Shown: in pieces, positions 41,440 through 44,294 of the stretch | Layout of the letters: each line of letters begins with the position of its first letter | Numbering within the stretch: the stretch's first letter is position 1 | DNA from: an uncultured Lachnospiraceae bacterium | GTDB lineage: Bacteria > Bacillota > Clostridia > Lachnospirales > Lachnospiraceae | NCBI GenBank assembly: GCA_910584205.1 | Contig: CAJUAA010000034.1 | Coordinates: 1-44,294, forward strand | DNA: 44,294 nt | Direction of reading: 5' to 3' | The notes under the pieces: generated by a model | Seen by the model: the letters and a program-made list of their open reading frames with translations, nothing else | Database searches by the model: none | What the model was told of the DNA's origin: nothing | Translations under genes and position numbers: made by a program

Positions 41440-41496
41440 ATATAACATCCTCCTCTCTGGAATCCAGTATAACAGATATGGGGGAGATGCACCAGA

Positions 41497-43344
41497 ATGA
41501 ATTCAGACATGGAGGAAAGGAAGACGGATATGGGAGAGAAAAAGCTGCGGACGAGAGAGGAAGCCGACTGGAAGGACACCTGGGCGGTGGAGGACCTGTA
41601 CCGGGACGACGGGGAATGGGAGAAGGATGCCGGAAGGCTGGAGAACAGGATCGGAGAACTGGCAGTGTACAGAGGGCGGCTGGGAGAGAGTGCGGAAGTG
41701 CTCCTTGCCATGCAGAGGACCGGCGACGAGCTGAACATGCTGGCGGAGAAGGTGTATGTCTACGCCAATCAGCGGCTTCATGAGAACACGGATAACGGGA
41801 CGTATCAGAGACTGGCGGACCGGGCGCAGAACCTGCTGGTGAAGCTTTCGGAGGCGGGCGCCTATATCGAGCCGGAGCTTCTGGCCCTGCCGGACGGACA
41901 GATCCGGGCATTTCTGGAAGAAAATACAGAGCTTCAGGTATATCGCCAGTATTTTGAAAATATGATAAGACAGAAGGAACATGTCCTTGGAAGAGAGCAG
42001 GAAGAGCTGCTGGCGGCGGTTTCGGAGATTTCGGAAGGACCGAAGGATATTTTCACCATGTTCAACAATGCGGATATCCGTTTTCCGGAGATCACGGGAG
42101 AGGACGGGAAGCCGGTGGAGGTGACGCACGGAAGGTTTCTGACCTTTCTGCAGAGCAGGGACCGGCGGGTCCGGCGCGACGCATTCCATGCGCTTTACGG
42201 CGTCTATGGGACATACCGCAACACGCTGGCGGCCATGTACCGTGCCAATGTCAGGCAGGAGGCGTTTCATGCAAAAGTCCGGAGATACCATTCGGATCTG
42301 GAAGCGGCTCTGGACCGGAGCCATATCCCGGTATCCGTCTATGACAATCTGATTCAGGCGGTACATGAATTTCTTCCGCAGATGCACCGGTATGTGGAAC
42401 TGAGGCGGAAGCTGCTCCATGTGGACGAACTGCATATGTACGATCTGTATGTGCCCATGGTAAAGGACAGCGGACAGCCGATCCCTTTTGAACAGGCAAA
42501 GGAGATGGTGCTGGAAGGCCTGCGTCCCATGGGGGAAGAGTACCTGGGGCTTCTGCGGGAGGGCTTTTCCTCCCGGTGGATCGACGTATATGAGAATCAG
42601 GGAAAGAAAAGCGGCGCCTACTCCTGGGGGGCGTACGGAACCCATCCGTATGTCCTGCTGAACTATCAGGAGAACCTGAACCATGTCTTTACTCTGGCCC
42701 ATGAGATGGGGCACGCGCTGCATTCCTGGTATTCCGACGCGCACCAGCCGTATATTTACGCGGGCTACAAAATCTTTGTGGCGGAGGTGGCGTCCACCTG
42801 CAACGAGGCGCTTTTGATCCGCCACCTGATCGAGACCACGAAAGAGCCGGGCCAGAAAGCATATCTTGTCAATTATTTTCTGGAACAGTTCCGCACCACG
42901 CTGTTTCGGCAGACCATGTTTGCGGAATTTGAGAAAATCACCCACGGGCTCCAGGAGCAGGGAGAGACGCTGACGGCGGACCGGCTCTGTGAGATTTATT
43001 ATGGTTTGAACCGGGAATATTTTGGGAAAGATATCTGTATTGACAGGGAGATCGGACTGGAATGGGCGCGGATCCCGCATTTTTACACGCCCTTTTATGT
43101 ATATCAGTATTCCACGGGGTTTTCGGCCGCCGTGGCGCTGTCGAAGAAGATCCTGGAGGAAGGAGAACCGGCAGTGGAAGCATACAAACGTTTTCTGAAG
43201 GGGGGAAGCTCCAGGTATCCGCTGGACCTGCTTCGGATGGCGGGAGTGGATATGGAACAGAAGAAACCGGTGGAAGACGCACTGAACGTATTTACGCAAT
43301 ATCTGGATGAAATGGAGAGACTGGCAGGAAATGACGAGATATGA
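41497..43344 (+). CDS. pepF: Oligoendopeptidase F (M3 family)
   Basis: A cytosolic zinc metallopeptidase that cuts short peptides. The full frame is 615 aa. The M3 zinc motif HEMGH begins at about residue 402, with the third ligand Glu in VAEVASTCNEALL; other markers are the DWKDTWAVEDLY N-terminal helix, KDIFTMFNNADIRFPEI and YTPFYVYQYSTGFSAA. Three in-frame ATGs lie near the start (41497, 41509, 41530). 41497 has GGGGGAG about 10 nt upstream, and 41530 has AGGAAAGG about 9 nt upstream; the latter would give a 604-aa protein nearer to the family N-terminus. The stop overlaps the nitroreductase start by 14 nt. Confidence 0.92.
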   Translation: MNSDMEERKTDMGEKKLRTREEADWKDTWAVEDLYRDDGEWEKDAGRLENRIGELAVYRGRLGESAEVLLAMQRTGDELNMLAEKVYVYANQRLHENTDNGTYQRLADRAQNLLVKLSEAGAYIEPELLALPDGQIRAFLEENTELQVYRQYFENMIRQKEHVLGREQEELLAAVSEISEGPKDIFTMFNNADIRFPEITGEDGKPVEVTHGRFLTFLQSRDRRVRRDAFHALYGVYGTYRNTLAAMYRANVRQEAFHAKVRRYHSDLEAALDRSHIPVSVYDNLIQAVHEFLPQMHRYVELRRKLLHVDELHMYDLYVPMVKDSGQPIPFEQAKEMVLEGLRPMGEEYLGLLREGFSSRWIDVYENQGKKSGAYSWGAYGTHPYVLLNYQENLNHVFTLAHEMGHALHSWYSDAHQPYIYAGYKIFVAEVASTCNEALLIRHLIETTKEPGQKAYLVNYFLEQFRTTLFRQTMFAEFEKITHGLQEQGETLTADRLCEIYYGLNREYFGKDICIDREIGLEWARIPHFYTPFYVYQYSTGFSAAVALSKKILEEGEPAVEAYKRFLKGGSSRYPLDLLRMAGVDMEQKKPVEDALNVFTQYLDEMERLAGNDEI

Positions 43345-44092
43345 GGCAATATTCAAAAGAAGATCGATCCGGAAATACAGGGAGGACGCTGTGGAGGAGC
43401 AGATCCTGGAGAAGATCCGGGGCTTTGGAAAGGATGCGCTGGGAGTCCGGCAGGGGCTACCGGTAAAATGGAAGATCTATCAGGCGTCGGACCATAAGGT
43501 AAAGGGAATGTTCCAGGTAAAGGCGCCTTATTATGCCGCTCTTTATTCTGAAAAACACGAGGAGGCTTATCTGCAGGCAGGCTGTCTGATGGAACAGCTG
43601 GTCCTGTATCTGCATACCCAGGGGATCGGAAGCTGTTATCAGGGCGGAGCCCGCCTGAAGAAGGACGAAGAGGAGGACATGGAGCTGATCATGATCCTTG
43701 CTTTCGGCTACCCGGCGGAACCCCTGGAACGCAGCCGCGTCGCTTTTAAAAGGGCGCCGCTGGAGAAGCTGGTGAAGGTGAACGCAGCACCGGGAAAAGA
43801 ACAGAAAAAGCTGCTGGAATGCGCAAGGCTGGCGCCGTCGGCCCTGAACCAGCAGCCCTGGCGGTTTGTGGTCACAGAAAACCGGATCCACCTCTTCATC
43901 AAACGGCCGGGCCGGGCGGGATATCAGAGGCAGCTGAACCGCAATCTGTTCCATGCCGGCATCGTGCTGGCCCATATGCTGATCGCCGGAGAGGAATACT
44001 GGTATGACCTGTCGTACAGGAAGGTGGACAGCATCATGGAAAAAGCCATACAGAATTATCTCTACGCCGGCAGCGTCTTTCTGGAGCGGTGA
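43331..44092 (+). CDS. Nitroreductase-family protein (TM1586-like)
   Basis: A 253-aa flavoprotein candidate. The N-terminal RRSIRKYRED and the mid/late CARLAPSALNQQPWRFV resemble the FMN-binding motifs of nitroreductases. Here they are spread over a tandem-like fold, as in the TM1586-type nitroreductase family. The LMEQLVLYLHTQGIGSCYQGG segment is typical of that group. Substrate and reductant are unknown. The ATG at 43331 overlaps the end of pepF by 14 nt and has AGGA upstream; the frame starts earlier at 43307 but without support. A hairpin at 44132-44168 may end this transcript. Confidence 0.85.
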   Translation: MTRYEAIFKRRSIRKYREDAVEEQILEKIRGFGKDALGVRQGLPVKWKIYQASDHKVKGMFQVKAPYYAALYSEKHEEAYLQAGCLMEQLVLYLHTQGIGSCYQGGARLKKDEEEDMELIMILAFGYPAEPLERSRVAFKRAPLEKLVKVNAAPGKEQKKLLECARLAPSALNQQPWRFVVTENRIHLFIKRPGRAGYQRQLNRNLFHAGIVLAHMLIAGEEYWYDLSYRKVDSIMEKAIQNYLYAGSVFLER

Positions 44093-44131
44093 TTTTGGCG
44101 GAGGGCAGAAGAAGATTGATTTATGAGCAGA

Positions 44132-44168
44132 CAGAGCATGAACGGAGGGTATCCTTGTTCATGCCCTG
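44132..44168 (+). terminator. Likely terminator after the nitroreductase gene
   Basis: An 8-bp stem GCATGAAC/GTTCATGC (44136-44143 with 44157-44164), extended by three more pairs after an A/C mismatch, is followed by a T-rich stretch (TTCCTTTCTG). Confidence 0.6.
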
Positions 44169-44186
44169 TTCCTTTCTGCGTTTTCG

Positions 44187-44228
44187 GCAAAAAACAAGCG
44201 GAAACGCTGTAAAATCAACGTTTCCGCC
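44187..44228 (-). terminator. Terminator of the tRNA-Gly transcript
   Basis: On the minus strand a 9-bp stem GCGGAAACG/CGTTTCCGC (44219-44227 with 44198-44206) with a 12-nt loop is followed by a run of T (complement of 44189-44194). It lies 12 bp beyond the tRNA 3' end. Confidence 0.9.
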
Positions 44229-44239
44229 ACTTTATAGAG

Positions 44240-44294
44240 AGCACGAGACGGGATTCGAACCCGCGACCCTCGCCTTGGCAAGGCGATACTCCAC
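44240..44294 (-). tRNA. tRNA-Gly (anticodon GCC), 5' end outside the window
   Basis: Read on the minus strand, the anticodon stem TCGCC/GGCGA encloses the loop TTGCCAA, so the anticodon is GCC. The T-arm GCGGG-TTCGAAT-CCCGT and the 3' acceptor strand CTCGTGC with discriminator T follow. CCA is not encoded. The D-arm and 5' acceptor strand are cut off by the window end. Confidence 0.95.

Noticed and set aside
1..44294. CRISPR arrays, insertion sequences, prophage genes and attachment sites
   Set aside because: No regularly spaced repeats, transposase motifs, integrase or phage structural genes were seen. The tRNA-Gly at the end is cut off, so integration at its 3' end cannot be fully judged, but no duplicate of that end was noticed.

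Overview
The window looks like chromosomal DNA of a spore-forming, Gram-positive anaerobe of the Clostridia, most likely a Lachnospiraceae member. This is inferred from the gene content: spore protease Gpr, SpoIIP, a GerMN lipoprotein, a CwlC-type amidase, HemW, a ferredoxin-tailed aldo/keto reductase and PepF. Strong AGGAGG-type ribosome binding sites and a moderately GC-rich base composition that favours GCG, CTG and CGG codons also fit. Almost every gene is on the + strand. The minus-strand genes are rpsT, nfo, the aldo/keto reductase, the amidase, a LUD protein and a tRNA-Gly.

Layout. 1-4.6 kb: a WalK-like sensor kinase, a double-GerMN lipoprotein and comEC. 4.7-11.6 kb: holA, rpsT (minus), gpr, spoIIP, lepA and hemW. 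Together with comEC this is the familiar Firmicutes housekeeping/sporulation cluster, but hrcA-grpE-dnaK does not follow it here. 11.6-16 kb: a tight five-gene run of MoxR-type AAA+ ATPase, VWA protein, a 75-aa unknown, a 104-aa unknown and a 371-aa two-pass membrane protein whose cytosolic domain resembles the 104-aa protein. 16.3-18 kb: a NodB deacetylase and a CmpB-like membrane protein with a coiled-coil tail. 18.1-22.9 kb: a two-component system, a 49-aa membrane peptide, and an ABC ATPase with two permeases, in a visibly different codon style and probably acquired. 23-27.2 kb: a MarR regulator followed by a heterodimeric ABC exporter. 27.2-31 kb: HAD phosphatase, a TIR-HRDC protein, a DMT transporter and nfo. 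31-36.4 kb: GH25 lysozyme, a frameshifted TRIC-family gene, argS, a CPBP protease and the aldo/keto reductase. 36.6-44.3 kb: AI-2E family transporter, rarA, a CwlC-like amidase, a sigma-70-like protein lacking regions 2.4 and 4, a LUD protein, pepF, a nitroreductase and a partial tRNA-Gly(GCC).

Most noteworthy points. (1) The TIR domain fused to an HRDC domain at 27962-29023 is an unusual architecture and a candidate stand-alone NAD-cleaving or nucleic-acid-sensing defence protein. (2) Two nearly identical promoters, at 17166 and 23049, carry MarR-type palindromes inside the spacer, which suggests one regulator controls both ends of a 6-10 kb transport region. (3) Four TCAC repeats phased at exactly 11 bp sit just before the 49-aa peptide and ABC genes and look like a response-regulator operator. 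A hairpin that occludes the ribosome binding site and is followed by T7 lies directly behind them. (4) The AAA+/VWA cassette has a duplicated PH-like domain. (5) One sigma-like protein keeps its core-binding parts but lacks the promoter-recognition parts.

All functional calls come from reading motifs by eye. No database search was run.
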